Shown here: positions 24,940 through 34,557 of the stretch, one piece after another
How positions within the stretch are numbered: the first letter of the stretch is position 1
How the letters are laid out: each line of letters opens with the position of its first letter
DNA from: JAPLMW01 sp964619675
GTDB taxonomy: Bacteria; Planctomycetota; Phycisphaerae; Sedimentisphaerales; UBA12454
Assembly (NCBI GenBank): GCA_964619675.1
Contig: CAZUEO010000007.1
Span: 22,269-86,268, forward strand
DNA length: 64,000 bases
Direction: 5' to 3'
Notes under the pieces: generated by a model
What the model was told of the DNA's origin: nothing
Databases searched by the model: none
The model's input: only the letters and a program-made list of their open reading frames with translations
Program-made: the position numbers and the translations under genes

Positions 24940-25933
24940 CCAAAGTCATCGTTATCGTTTGGCTGATTTCTATGTTCGGCTCAATCGGTCCGCTGCCCAG
25001 GCCGAAAATGGAGGCGCTTACTTTAGACTTATAGTTCTGAATATTGCTTTTGATAATTCCTCTTTCTATATCATAAAGTTCTCGTCCGCTGCCGCAGATA
25101 GCCAGCACCTTATAGCCCCTTAAAAAGCCGAATGTGCCTCGCATCTGAAACGAGCCGCTGTAGGGAAGTGGCGCCGTCGGCAGCGACTTACTCAATTTAT
25201 AACTGCTCGTTATCTCGGCAAGCCCGGCGCCGTTGGCTTCTACAACCCCTGCAAATTCGTACTCCACATCTCTGCCAATCTTCGAAACGAAAGGCATCGG
25301 CGCCAGAATCTGCGAGCTCCATTTCTGACCTTTCCTGACGCCTTTTGACGGCTTGTCTATGCTCGATATCGAATCCCACAGATACCACTGTGTCGCAACA
25401 AAATCCATAATCATATCAGGGTCTTTGATTCTGCCTCTGCTGCTGTCTGCAAAGGCCTTTGTGCCGAGCTCTTTAATCAGATTTTCAAGGGACGAGAAAT
25501 CCGCAATCCTGCCCGTAGGCGTAATCTTGAGTGTAAAGCTTTTGCCGCCGGCAGCTTCAGCCGCATCTTTGCTGCCACGCCTTTTTGCGGTTGATAAAGA
25601 ACGTGTAACTCTTGCCGAATTGCAGGTCGCCTCGATTATCGAATAGCCGTAAGGGTCAACCTCGACAGGCTTATAGACAATTTCCATCTCGAGTGTTTCG
25701 GAAATATTCTGGCTGCTGCTTCTGTCTGCTTGTTTCTTCTTGCGCGACGGGTCGAGGTCGAGAGCTATTTGTCTTTCGCAGACAAATCTATATTTCAACG
25801 GCACACCGGCTTTAAAGTCGACGCTTAACAGCAGCGGGCCCTTAATGTTAGCCGTCTTGTTTTGCTGCTGTTGTTCCTCACAGCCCGCAAATAAAAAACA
25901 TACCGCTATCGCAAACAAAATCCGTTTTTTCAC
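24932..25933 (-). CDS. lipoprotein, related to its upstream neighbour
   Basis: 333 residues. Signal peptide with lipobox: ILFAIAVCFLFAGC, cysteine at residue 18. The mature part has a Gln/Lys-rich start, then a strand-rich domain shared with the next lipoprotein (25979-26947): an SETLEMEIVYK strand, a FTLKITPTGRIADF segment, a KGQKWSSQILAPMPF segment and a closing ITMTLVE. The layout resembles the DUF6263 family of anchored periplasmic proteins. No catalytic motif. Probably outer- or inner-membrane anchored; role unknown. Confidence 0.7.
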   Translation of the reverse strand: MKKRILFAIAVCFLFAGCEEQQQQNKTANIKGPLLLSVDFKAGVPLKYRFVCERQIALDLDPSRKKKQADRSSSQNISETLEMEIVYKPVEVDPYGYSIIEATCNSARVTRSLSTAKRRGSKDAAEAAGGKSFTLKITPTGRIADFSSLENLIKELGTKAFADSSRGRIKDPDMIMDFVATQWYLWDSISSIDKPSKGVRKGQKWSSQILAPMPFVSKIGRDVEYEFAGVVEANGAGLAEITSSYKLSKSLPTAPLPYSGSFQMRGTFGFLRGYKVLAICGSGRELYDIERGIIKSNIQNYKSKVSASIFGLGSGPIEPNIEISQTITMTLVE

Positions 25934-25978
25934 AATAAATATCCTTACGTCCTTACATCATTACTTTTTTTCCTGTGT

Positions 25979-26947
25979 TTATTCGCGGCTAATTTTTTCT
26001 ATGCTGTAAAGATTCCAAAAGCCCATTGTCAGCTGGTCCGGGTCTTTATCACTCTTCTGTTGTCCCCTGGGCGCTTCTACAGCAAGCCATTCGGCCTTTA
26101 GAAGCTCCTGATAGCTGTCAATTTCGCCGGTAGTCAGATTCAAAATCATCTTGCCTGCATAGTTATCGTCCTCTTCAAACATCTTCGCAAAAGCGCCCAT
26201 CTTCGTCTCTTCCGGCGTCACCTCGGCTGTCCGCTTTGAACTGGGCTCGGCGTTCATGGTTACTGTGGCTATTCTCTGGCCGTTCTGCTCTTTTACATCT
26301 GTCACGGTGTAAATCTTTTCAAACGACTTTGGCATCAGCATTCCCGCAGGCGTTGCGGCAATCGTGCTCCACTTATCGCCCTTTTTGCAGAGAGCTTTTC
26401 CTGCATCCATCAGCGCCAGAACCTGGTGACGCTTGGCGATTTCACCATCGCTCAGCAGTCTGCGCGCTAACTTTTGGGCGGAACCTTCTCCCTTTACAAC
26501 TCCGCGCGCCGCTTTGGCATCAACAACTTCTACCTTGCCGTTGGGGGCTATCTTTATCTTGTAACTCTGGCTGATAAGGGCATAAAACGGGTCGGATTTA
26601 CCGCTTTCTACCGTGCTGTCAAAGTCCAGCGACTTGCCCTGGGCATCTTCGGACACACATTTAAGTTCCTTTATCGTAATATCCGCAATCGCATTGCCAC
26701 TGGTGTCAACGCTCTCAACCCTCTGCGCAAAAACCATTTCTACCCGTCCAACCGTACGCCGCTGCTTCGTCTTACTTATCGAAGGCTGAACAAATGAGTA
26801 ATCCTTGCCGGTCTCCTTAACCACCTTATAGACCGTTTCACTCTGCGGCGCTAAATTGAGCTTCATTCCCGTCGTCGGCATACAGCCTGCAATAATAGAC
26901 AAAACAACTCCCAAAAGTACAATCGACAACATTCTTTGAGTTTTCAT
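25979..26947 (-). CDS. lipoprotein, paralogue-like neighbour
   Basis: 322 residues with a lipobox LSIIAGC (cysteine about residue 22). The domain order parallels the downstream lipoprotein: KTKQRRTVGRVEMVFAQRV, KIKIAPNGKVEVVD, CKKGDKWSTIAATPAG, MILNLTTGEIDS. The two genes are 45 bases apart on the same strand and probably arose by duplication, then diverged strongly. No enzymatic residues are evident; DUF6263-like is the closest description. It is the first gene of the lipoprotein-HIT-dgt run and diverges from ilvD. Confidence 0.7.
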   Translation of the reverse strand: MKTQRMLSIVLLGVVLSIIAGCMPTTGMKLNLAPQSETVYKVVKETGKDYSFVQPSISKTKQRRTVGRVEMVFAQRVESVDTSGNAIADITIKELKCVSEDAQGKSLDFDSTVESGKSDPFYALISQSYKIKIAPNGKVEVVDAKAARGVVKGEGSAQKLARRLLSDGEIAKRHQVLALMDAGKALCKKGDKWSTIAATPAGMLMPKSFEKIYTVTDVKEQNGQRIATVTMNAEPSSKRTAEVTPEETKMGAFAKMFEEDDNYAGKMILNLTTGEIDSYQELLKAEWLAVEAPRGQQKSDKDPDQLTMGFWNLYSIEKISRE

Positions 26948-27047
26948 GATTCGCTCCTAAAATCATTAAATTACAATGTTTAATTTATCGTAAAACAAAC
27001 AGGATTATAACTATTTAATTTTGTGAAGCAATTTTTTTTCTTAGGGA

Positions 27048-27076
27048 TTTATTTATGCCCGGCTTATGCTTATAAT
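27048..27076 (+). promoter_or_regulatory. possible ilvD promoter
   Basis: A perfect TATAAT at 27071-27076 with a poor -35 (TTTATT) 17 bases upstream. AGGAG at 27104-27108 precedes the ATG by 9 bases. Confidence 0.35.
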
Positions 27077-27117
27077 CTGTTATTTCTTAATTTAAGGTTA
27101 CTTAGGAGAAAATAGCT

Positions 27118-28785
27118 ATGAAAAGCGATATGATTAAAAAGGGTTTTCAAAGGGCTCCTCACAGGGCACTACTGCGGGCAACGGGCCTGAAAGACGACGA
27201 TTTGAACAAGCCTTTCATAGGCATAGCCAACAGTTTCTGTGAGGTTGTCCCGGGCCATATCCACCTTAACAAGGTGGCTGCAAGGGTCAAAAAGGCCGTG
27301 CGCGCCGCAGGCGGAACACCGTTTGAATTTAACACCATCGCCATCTGCGACGGTATCGCAATGGGACATACCGGAATGAAATACTCGCTCCCCTCGCGGG
27401 AGATTATCGCCGATTCCGTAGAATCAATGGCTCGCGCCCACTGCTTTGACGGCCTTATTTGTATCCCAAACTGCGACAAAATAATACCCGGAATGCTAAT
27501 GGCTGCGGTACGGGTCAACATCCCGACTATTTTTGTATCAGGCGGCCCGATGGCGGCAGGCAAAGATTCAAACGGCAACACTGTTGACCTTATTAGCGTC
27601 TTTGAAGGTGTCGCATCCTACAAGGCAGGCAAAATCAGCGAAGCCGTACTGTACGACCTCGAATGCACCGGCTGCCCCTCGCAGGGAAGCTGCTCGGGAA
27701 TGTTCACCGCAAATAGTATGAACTGCCTGTGCGAAGCTATCGGTATGGCCCTGCCGGGCAACGGCACTATCCTCGCAATCGATACCAAAAGAAACAGATT
27801 ATATACCGCTGCAGGCAAACAGATAATCAATCTCATTGAAAAGGATTTAAAACCGCTCGACATTATAACCGCCGAATCGATTGACAATGCCTTTGCGCTC
27901 GATATGGCGATGGGCGGCTCGACAAACACCGTCCTGCACACACTGGCAATTGCAAGCGAGGGAGAGATTAAATACGACCTCGACAGGATAAACAGCATCA
28001 GCGAAAGATGCCCCAATATCTGCAAGGTCTCGCCGTCAAGTCACTGGCACGTTCAGGATGTTGATGCGGCAGGCGGAGTAAGCGCCATATTAAAAGAGAT
28101 AAGCAAAATGAAAGGATTACTTAATCTTAACTGCCCGACCGTTACCGGCAAAACGCTCTGCAAAAATATCGCAAGGGCAAAAATCAAAAATACCGATTGC
28201 ATTCATACGATTGAAAACGCCCACTCAAAAACCGGCGGCCTGTCAATCCTAAGAGGCAATCTCGCTCCGAGCGGCTGCGTAGTAAAAACCGCAGGCGTTG
28301 CGGAAAAAATGCTGCGCCATAGCGGCCCTGCCGTAATATTTGAAAGTCAGGAAGACGCCTGCGAAGGCATTCTCGCAGGAAAGGTAAAGCCGGGCGATGT
28401 CGTCGTTATCAGAAACGAAGGCCCAAAAGGCGGACCCGGTATGCAGGAAATGCTTATGCCGACAAGTTACATTATCGGCGCAGGCCTTGGCGAATCGGTC
28501 GCTCTTATTACCGATGGCAGGTTCAGCGGCGGAACTCGCGGAGCCTGCATCGGCCATGTAAGCCCGGAAGCCGCTGTTGGCGGCCCGATTGGTTTATTGA
28601 ACAACGGCGATATAATCGAAATCGATATCCCCGCAAAAAAACTTGCCGTAAAACTTTCAGATGACGAGCTTGCGAAAAGAAAAGAACAATTTGTGCCGCC
28701 TGCGCCGCGAATTACAAAAGGCTGCCTTGCAAAATACGCCGCAATGGCAACCAGCGCGGATACCGGTGCCGTATTGAAATGGTAG
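27118..28785 (+). CDS. ilvD: dihydroxy-acid dehydratase
   Basis: 555 residues, normal IlvD length. Iron-sulfur and substrate motifs are all present: CDGIAMGHTGMKYSLPSRE, GLICIPNCDKIIPGM, LECTGCPSQGSCSGMFTANS, and the C-terminal TDGRFSGGTRGACIGHVSPEA. It dehydrates dihydroxy acids to 2-keto acids in valine, isoleucine and pantothenate synthesis. No other ilv genes are adjacent, so the pathway is dispersed. Its stop overlaps the start of a YkgJ protein by 7 bases; a Cys-cluster metal-binding partner beside an Fe-S enzyme may be meaningful but is unproven. Confidence 0.97.
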   Translation: MKSDMIKKGFQRAPHRALLRATGLKDDDLNKPFIGIANSFCEVVPGHIHLNKVAARVKKAVRAAGGTPFEFNTIAICDGIAMGHTGMKYSLPSREIIADSVESMARAHCFDGLICIPNCDKIIPGMLMAAVRVNIPTIFVSGGPMAAGKDSNGNTVDLISVFEGVASYKAGKISEAVLYDLECTGCPSQGSCSGMFTANSMNCLCEAIGMALPGNGTILAIDTKRNRLYTAAGKQIINLIEKDLKPLDIITAESIDNAFALDMAMGGSTNTVLHTLAIASEGEIKYDLDRINSISERCPNICKVSPSSHWHVQDVDAAGGVSAILKEISKMKGLLNLNCPTVTGKTLCKNIARAKIKNTDCIHTIENAHSKTGGLSILRGNLAPSGCVVKTAGVAEKMLRHSGPAVIFESQEDACEGILAGKVKPGDVVVIRNEGPKGGPGMQEMLMPTSYIIGAGLGESVALITDGRFSGGTRGACIGHVSPEAAVGGPIGLLNNGDIIEIDIPAKKLAVKLSDDELAKRKEQFVPPAPRITKGCLAKYAAMATSADTGAVLKW

Positions 28786-29225
28786 TTACCAAAAAAACAA
28801 AAACGCCCTGGTATATCGGAGGCCTGCACTTCGAATGTCGGCAGTGCGGAAAATGCTGCAGCGGCCCGGACGAAGGCGTTATCTGGATTTCAAGACCGGA
28901 AATTAAACTGCTCGCAGCACACCTCGGTTTAACCGTATCAGAGATTCGCAAACAATATCTTAAAAGGTTCAGGCTTAGATTCTCGATAAAAGAAAATCCC
29001 TGCTCGAAGAACTGCGTATTTCTGACTGATAAGGGCTGTGCGATTTATGATGTCAGGCCGATGCAGTGCCGAAACTGGCCGTTCTGGCCGGGCAATTTAA
29101 CAAGTCCCGATGCCTGGAACGCCGCAGCAGTCAAATGCCCCGGCATAAATAAAGGAAAGCTCTATACATTTGAGAAAATCGAAAGAATCAAAAAACAAAA
29201 ACAATGGTGGAAGAATGAACGTTAA
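28779..29225 (+). CDS. YkgJ family cysteine-cluster protein
   Basis: 148 residues. The metal-binding pattern is clear: CRQCGKCCSGPDEG near the N-terminus, then NPCSKNCVFLTDKGCAIYDVRP and MQCRNWPFWP. This is the YkgJ/UPF0153 cluster, thought to bind zinc or iron; function is not established. Its ATG lies inside the last codons of ilvD (7-base overlap), so it is translationally coupled to an Fe-S dehydratase. A second YkgJ protein follows 120 bases downstream. Confidence 0.8.
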   Translation: MVVTKKTKTPWYIGGLHFECRQCGKCCSGPDEGVIWISRPEIKLLAAHLGLTVSEIRKQYLKRFRLRFSIKENPCSKNCVFLTDKGCAIYDVRPMQCRNWPFWPGNLTSPDAWNAAAVKCPGINKGKLYTFEKIERIKKQKQWWKNER

Positions 29226-29330
29226 TTGAAGAATGTAGTTTTAAGATTGAAGAATTAAAATCATTAAAAATAACCCCGCCAAAGGCGGACTCCACAAATT
29301 TTCAATCTTCATTTTTCAATCTTCAATATC
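29225..29330. repeat. dispersed short repeat with GGCGG palindrome, copy 1
   Basis: Between the two YkgJ genes. It contains TTTAAGATTGAAGAATT, also found at 52718-52734, a palindrome CCGCC-AAA-GGCGG at 29276-29288, and a CAAATTTTCAAT tail also found next to the palindrome at 39048-39062. The left and right halves (GATTGAAGAA / TTCAATCTTC) are mutually inverted, so the whole could fold. Confidence 0.55.
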
Positions 29331-29347
29331 GGAATTTTGGTGTTTTT

Positions 29348-29767
29348 ATGGCCGTAAAGAACGAAAAAACTGCTTTACTTTATGACGAAGTTGCGCAAAT
29401 ATACGATTGGCTCGATGAAACTTCAAAATCACTAAACAATCAATGCTCCGCCTGCGGAAAATGCTGCAACTTTGAATCCTTCGGCCATAAACTCTTTGTA
29501 ACAACGCCTGAGCTGCTCTATTTCCATAAAAACGTCAGGAATTTAAAACCAAAGCCGGCACAATCCTGTCCTTATCTGGAAAACGGCAAATGCACTGTTC
29601 GCAATTTCCGTTTTGCAGGCTGCAGAATTTTCTTTTGCAAATCGGACAAAGATATGCAGAATAAACTCAGTGAACAAGCCCTTAAAAAGTTTAAATCGCT
29701 CTGTGATAAATTTGATTTTCCATACCGCTATATGGACTTGACGACGGCATTGAACGAGAGTATTTAA
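29348..29767 (+). CDS. YkgJ family cysteine-cluster protein (second, divergent copy)
   Basis: 139 residues. It has the same cluster as its upstream neighbour, CSACGKCCNFESFG, followed by SCPYLENGKCTVRNFRFAGC and FFCK. The spacing of cysteines in the C-terminal half differs, so this is a separate family member and not a recent duplicate. A probable metal-binding cytoplasmic protein; no function can be assigned. It lies in the ilvD direction but after a repeat-containing spacer, so cotranscription is uncertain. Confidence 0.75.
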   Translation: MAVKNEKTALLYDEVAQIYDWLDETSKSLNNQCSACGKCCNFESFGHKLFVTTPELLYFHKNVRNLKPKPAQSCPYLENGKCTVRNFRFAGCRIFFCKSDKDMQNKLSEQALKKFKSLCDKFDFPYRYMDLTTALNESI

Positions 29768-29789
29768 AATATTAAATTAGGAAATAAAA

Positions 29790-30200
29790 ATGAACATTGA
29801 GGCTTTTTTGTTATGTGATGCCGCGACCGACTATGGCGGCAAATTGAACGTTTTGGGCGCTTTTGACGCTATTTTCACAGGCCAGGTTCCCGCTACGCAT
29901 CCTGCCTGTGCGGTTGCGCTGAGGGTAAGGTTTTCCAGAATCGAGGAAGGCCAGCATCCGTTTAGAATTTGTGTCGTTGACGAGGATGGCAAAGAGATAA
30001 TCCCAAAACTGGAGGGCAATATTTCCGTAAAGGTTCCCGGCAACTCCGATTCAACAATCGTCAATGTCGTCGCCAATCTTCAAAGGCTAAAGCTGCCCGA
30101 CTATGGCAGATACAGCATTGATTTGGCGATTGACGGCGAGCACAGGGCATCTTTGCCCCTTATGCTGTCGCAGGCCCCGCCACGTCCGCCACATCCATAA
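29790..30200 (+). CDS. conserved protein of unknown function (DUF6941-like)
   Basis: 136 residues beginning MNIEAFLLCDAATDYGGKLN, a start shared by a small family of soluble bacterial proteins (DUF6941-like, from memory). A single beta-rich domain: ALRVRFSRIEEGQHPFRICV, then LPDYGRYSIDLAIDGEH and a proline-rich tail. No signal peptide or catalytic residues. AGGA precedes the ATG by about 7 bases. It ends 3 bases before the convergent DUF4340 gene. Confidence 0.65.
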   Translation: MNIEAFLLCDAATDYGGKLNVLGAFDAIFTGQVPATHPACAVALRVRFSRIEEGQHPFRICVVDEDGKEIIPKLEGNISVKVPGNSDSTIVNVVANLQRLKLPDYGRYSIDLAIDGEHRASLPLMLSQAPPRPPHP

Positions 30201-30203
30201 TTT

Positions 30204-31295
30204 TTATTTTTCCACCGGCGCGTTCGCATCGGCCTGTTGCTGCGGAATATCCTCAATCAGCTCCGCCAGCGGCCTTGTCATCATTTTAGCCTTGTATTCG
30301 TGTATCCGGTAAATCCAGCCTTCGCAGGCCTGGGCAAATTTCCTCGCCTCTTGTCTCGCAAGAAATTTGGCCTCTTTCTTTTTAAGCTCCTGCTGAGATT
30401 CAATAGCTTGTTCTTTTGTTACAGGCTTCTTATCCGTAAATTCAGCGCTGCATTTCACAAAGGTCTGTGAATCTTCTTGCCGGGCGATTTCGATGGTGTA
30501 AAGCGTCGAATCATTCAGCAGGCAGGTATACTGACGGTCGAACTTCAAGTTTGCCATTTCCGCTGCTGCGTTTACGTCATCGAATCCTAAACTGGTAATT
30601 GCACTTAGAACCGCAAGGCACTCACTTTTCTTTTCCTTTTTGCCGCCAGGCACATCTTTAAACACAACCTCAGTCCCGTTGGCTTCGCTAATCAGGGTAT
30701 AAGTCTCGCTCGGAGAAGTTACGGTTACCCAGCTGATATCCGCTTTATCTACCGATATAAGTTCAGTGTCGATATAGTCAAGCGGCGAAGATTTTATCCA
30801 GGGTGCATTATAAATAATATAAACTTTGTTGTCGTTGACAAGTCTTGCGTAGGCCATTTTGCCGTCTTCGCGTGTATCGCCGACGATAATGCCCGTGATA
30901 ATTTTCCCGTTTGAATCGAGAAATTTAACGATATCTTTTGCATTCTCTTCGCTAACGCCCAGGTCCTTATGATTTGCTTTATCTTCGGTATAAAGCTCAA
31001 CAATCCTGACATCGAGGCAGCTTGCCAGCAGGTCGTTAATCGCCCTGTTTAAAGCGGGATAATAACTTTTATTTGCAATAACAAAGCCTTTGCCCTGCCG
31101 TTTTAGAATAATTTGCTCATTACCTTTGCCGGCCACAATTTCAGTTATTGCCGCAGGGTCAAGTCCCTGAATAAGATTTCCGCCCTGCGGCGATGAGGTC
31201 TGTTTACTTGTACCTGCAAAATGCCAGACAAAGACTGCAAGCACTATTGATGCCGCCGCCGCAATAGCTAAAAATGAAAGTTTCTTATCGCTCAT
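30204..31295 (-). CDS. DUF4340 protein, probable component of the gliding-type ABC system
   Basis: 363 residues from the ATG at 31295 (an in-frame start 10 codons upstream is less likely because it delays the membrane anchor). A membrane helix at about 7-25 (FLAIAAAASIVLAVFVWHF) precedes a DUF4340 periplasmic domain: a first repeat about 40-140 with IIVGDTREDGKMAYAR, and a second about 160-260 with a beta-sandwich character. In many planctomycetes DUF4340 follows GldG-like and ABC genes; here the restriction-modification gene lies between them. Function unknown; presumed part of an envelope export complex. Confidence 0.8.
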   Translation of the reverse strand: MSDKKLSFLAIAAAASIVLAVFVWHFAGTSKQTSSPQGGNLIQGLDPAAITEIVAGKGNEQIILKRQGKGFVIANKSYYPALNRAINDLLASCLDVRIVELYTEDKANHKDLGVSEENAKDIVKFLDSNGKIITGIIVGDTREDGKMAYARLVNDNKVYIIYNAPWIKSSPLDYIDTELISVDKADISWVTVTSPSETYTLISEANGTEVVFKDVPGGKKEKKSECLAVLSAITSLGFDDVNAAAEMANLKFDRQYTCLLNDSTLYTIEIARQEDSQTFVKCSAEFTDKKPVTKEQAIESQQELKKKEAKFLARQEARKFAQACEGWIYRIHEYKAKMMTRPLAELIEDIPQQQADANAPVEK

Positions 31296-31341
31296 TTGAT
31301 AACTCCAAAATTCAGCCCCCGCCACTCGGGACCCGATTATT

Positions 31342-34300
31342 TTAAATTCCGAAAAGTCCTTTAACTAATTCGTCATTTTCCTTTTCTAATTTTGCCACCT
31401 CATCATCTTTATCTTCAGATTTTAATTGATGGCACTTCTTGGAAATATCCGCAAGTTTCTTATGAATTTTATTTTTTGTGTTAAACTTTGGTATTCCAAC
31501 ATTCTCCATAACCGATGGCGCACCAAAACCTCGTCCGGCAGACGAAAATGATTTGATAAAACTCCTTACAGACGTTGAATTTATAATTGCACAAAGATAA
31601 TGTGCCTCATCTTTATTCTCAGTTGCAAATAGAGAGGTTGTATCTGTTGGAATTACTTTCTTATATCCTAAATCGGTATTTACCTGACCGATAACCGCTC
31701 CCACCATATCACTTGCCATTCGTTTCCAGACTACCTTATAGCGAGCAACAGTATAAGTACCTATGCCGAACATCGCATAAAATGCCGTGCGTTCTGCAAG
31801 CTCTCTAACCGTTTTCGAACCTCGCGACAACAAAATATCTTTAAACTTTGTAAGATAATTATAAGTATGCGGCCATTCTGTTCTCATACGCAACTCCGGC
31901 CAGGGTTTGCTCGTTTCGGGATTCTGAACCATCAAAACGAATATTTTGGGTTTCACTCCCCATCGCTCAATATCCGAGCCTCTTGCCGCAGGATAAACCA
32001 AATCCGATTCAATTCGCTCTTCAATCTTTTTTATTTCTCTTTTGCCTTTCTCCACAAGATTGCGGACTATCAAATTACCATTAGAAAGAACTTCTCTTAC
32101 CTCCAGCCAGAAAACACCATAAGGCTCAGTACTTGCGCCTCTGCGGGCTTGATACACATTTTGACCTTCTACTTTGTTAAGGCGTTTATCTCCTTTTTTG
32201 AGGGTCTTCCAGGAGCCGGTCTTTTTTCCGAGAGGCACGGCCTCAAGCGTTTCTTTGTCCAATAAACGAACCGCATCTTTCAGTTTTAAATCCGTTGGTA
32301 TGCGACCGATTCCCTTTTTCCTCTTCCAGACTGTGTATGGCAGGGGATATTTTGTTTCGACACGGCCTTTAACAAAAAATATCGCAGCGGTTTTATTTGC
32401 GGCGCCTTCAAATGGCTGGACAGAAACTAAATCGTGTGCCTTTGTAACCATAAGATAATCTGCGGCTCCGAGCCGGAACTTACGAAATCCTTCACCTGCA
32501 CCTTTTGACTTAAAAACCTCCTGAGTAATCAAAAAACCGAGTTTTCCGTTGCGGCAAAGATAATGGTCTGCTGCTGCATAAGTGAACAGCATTGAAAAAT
32601 CCTTTTCACCGCCGCCTAATCTTGCTGCGTGCCCTTTTAGAGAAAACAGTCCATAATCCTGCCACATTTCCAGAGTCGCTTTTCGGTATTCATTCGATAG
32701 ATAACCCCATCTTATCCAGGGAGGATTACCTATGACAAAATCAAATTTGCCGGCAGTCATTGGTGCAAAAACATTTTTCAAAAAGCGCGCCCAGATACCA
32801 TTTCTGCCGCCCTGTTCAAGTTCCAGAATATGCTCGTAAAATCGCTCAATGACTTTTTCATGCAGTCCAAATACAAGACCTTCTTTTTTCAGCCGCTTAA
32901 GTGCTTCACTTGCATTGCATCCGGTTTTTGATAATTGCTCGATTATAGGGGCAGCCCGTCTCATCATTACAGTATCATCAACCCATATTTTTGGAACTTG
33001 AAATATCCCTACAGACGTAGAAACTTCGACAGCACCATCAACACCAAGAAGTATTTGACGCGAGCGTTTCGGCCATAATACCGAATCGGCCAAATAAACC
33101 GGAATTTCAAATGAACTTAATTTGCCGGCAAGGTTACCCAAGGCAAAAAGATAATTCGTTCTGGCAGCTATGACGGCAAGAGGGTTCAAATCAAAACCCC
33201 AAATATTCTTCAGAATTCCCTGAGCAATTTCAGTTGCCGTCTTATTGGTTTTTTCACCAAATGCTCTTGCCCTTTGAATCGCCAGAACAAGAAACGTTCC
33301 CGAACCGCAGGCAGGGTCTAAAAGGCGTTTTTTAGTATCTCCTCGATAACCTGCTTCATTTAATATAAACTCCGCCAGCCAGTCAGGAGTATAATACTCA
33401 CCCAAATTATGACGCACTATGTCAGGCACAAGATATTGATAAAGCCGCTTTAAAAGGTCGCGGCTGCTTTCAGGGTCGATAGTCGTTGTAGCAGGCTCAA
33501 ATTCACAAAGCCCCCTTGCCATTGCCCTGACAGCTTCCTCTAACCTTGGAGAAGAAAGAGTTTCCAGATACCAGCGGAAAAAATCCCCTTCTAAAAAGTT
33601 AGTTATTCCACGCTTTGAATAAATTCCGCCGCTTTCAATATCGTTTAACTGATTCTCTAAATCTTCTTTGCTGCAATGAAGCAATTGGCTGGAAAACGAA
33701 GAACTAAGACCGATTTCTCCAAGTAAGAGCAATTCCGCTGAAATTAGTTTCATCAGAAGCGCAAAATAGGTATGCACACAAAACAGCATTACCTGAAAGT
33801 CGCTCTCTACCGGCAAACCGTAAATTTCCGCCAGCGCTGCCGTCTTTTTATCCGCACCTCCGCCAAACTGTTCTCCATATACAATCCCAAACAAACGTTT
33901 CCATTCCTTGAAAAAGACTTCTACGCGTGGATTGCTCCAGTTTGCTATGGCATCTACAAAAGCAGAAATCCCCTTTTGGGCAATCTCACTTTTGGGACCA
34001 AACCGATTGGCGAGGTTTTCTGCCGTAAGCGGCAACCTCGCAAGGGCACGCAGATATGTTATGAGAGTTCTAGCGCTTTCCGGCGTAAAATCATAAGGGC
34101 CGCGAATGGCAAAATCTTTTTCATCTAATTTTGTTCTGGGCTTTTTATCGCCGACATAATTAACGAAAAATATTGTTTCGCCGTCAAAACCAACACCGAT
34201 AAATTTCGTTCCGAACAAAAACAAAGTTTCTTTAGTTTCTTTAGACAAACCTTGAATATAGCCAACAAGCTGCTCAAAGCAATGGTCTATCCCTTTTTTG

Positions 34301-34557
34301 GCCCTAAATGCACAAGGCGGCTCATATTCAATAACTACCTGTCCGTGCAGGGCATCTGCGCGTCCGTGATAAATGGATTTTTCATACTTTGGCTCTGATT
34401 TAATGCCTAATTCTGTTAATACAGGTTCAAGAATCTTCTCAAAAGCGATCCTTAAATCCTCTTCTGTTTTGAATCGACTTAATTTCGGCTTTATTTTGGC
34501 AATAAGTAAGTCAGCCAGTTGGGTTATTGAAACATGATTATTTGCTGTTTTGTGCAT
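31342..34557 (-). CDS. Eco57I-like fused restriction-modification enzyme (N6-adenine methyltransferase)
   Basis: 1071 residues in one polypeptide. An N-terminal nuclease-like region (1-150) has IYHGRADALHGQVVIEYEPP, resembling a PD-(D/E)xK core with D68, E77 and E79 (Glu where Lys is usual). A helical middle follows, then GEYYTPDWLAEFIL and SAM motif I LLDPACGSGTFLVLA (about 412-426) and the catalytic NPPW (611-614). A C-terminal target-recognition region closes it. It resembles type IIG/Eco57I systems, needing no separate methylase or specificity gene. It lies between gldG-like and DUF4340 genes, on the same strand, and so probably arrived there. Confidence 0.85.
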   Translation of the reverse strand: MHKTANNHVSITQLADLLIAKIKPKLSRFKTEEDLRIAFEKILEPVLTELGIKSEPKYEKSIYHGRADALHGQVVIEYEPPCAFRAKKGIDHCFEQLVGYIQGLSKETKETLFLFGTKFIGVGFDGETIFFVNYVGDKKPRTKLDEKDFAIRGPYDFTPESARTLITYLRALARLPLTAENLANRFGPKSEIAQKGISAFVDAIANWSNPRVEVFFKEWKRLFGIVYGEQFGGGADKKTAALAEIYGLPVESDFQVMLFCVHTYFALLMKLISAELLLLGEIGLSSSFSSQLLHCSKEDLENQLNDIESGGIYSKRGITNFLEGDFFRWYLETLSSPRLEEAVRAMARGLCEFEPATTTIDPESSRDLLKRLYQYLVPDIVRHNLGEYYTPDWLAEFILNEAGYRGDTKKRLLDPACGSGTFLVLAIQRARAFGEKTNKTATEIAQGILKNIWGFDLNPLAVIAARTNYLFALGNLAGKLSSFEIPVYLADSVLWPKRSRQILLGVDGAVEVSTSVGIFQVPKIWVDDTVMMRRAAPIIEQLSKTGCNASEALKRLKKEGLVFGLHEKVIERFYEHILELEQGGRNGIWARFLKNVFAPMTAGKFDFVIGNPPWIRWGYLSNEYRKATLEMWQDYGLFSLKGHAARLGGGEKDFSMLFTYAAADHYLCRNGKLGFLITQEVFKSKGAGEGFRKFRLGAADYLMVTKAHDLVSVQPFEGAANKTAAIFFVKGRVETKYPLPYTVWKRKKGIGRIPTDLKLKDAVRLLDKETLEAVPLGKKTGSWKTLKKGDKRLNKVEGQNVYQARRGASTEPYGVFWLEVREVLSNGNLIVRNLVEKGKREIKKIEERIESDLVYPAARGSDIERWGVKPKIFVLMVQNPETSKPWPELRMRTEWPHTYNYLTKFKDILLSRGSKTVRELAERTAFYAMFGIGTYTVARYKVVWKRMASDMVGAVIGQVNTDLGYKKVIPTDTTSLFATENKDEAHYLCAIINSTSVRSFIKSFSSAGRGFGAPSVMENVGIPKFNTKNKIHKKLADISKKCHQLKSEDKDDEVAKLEKENDELVKGLFGI

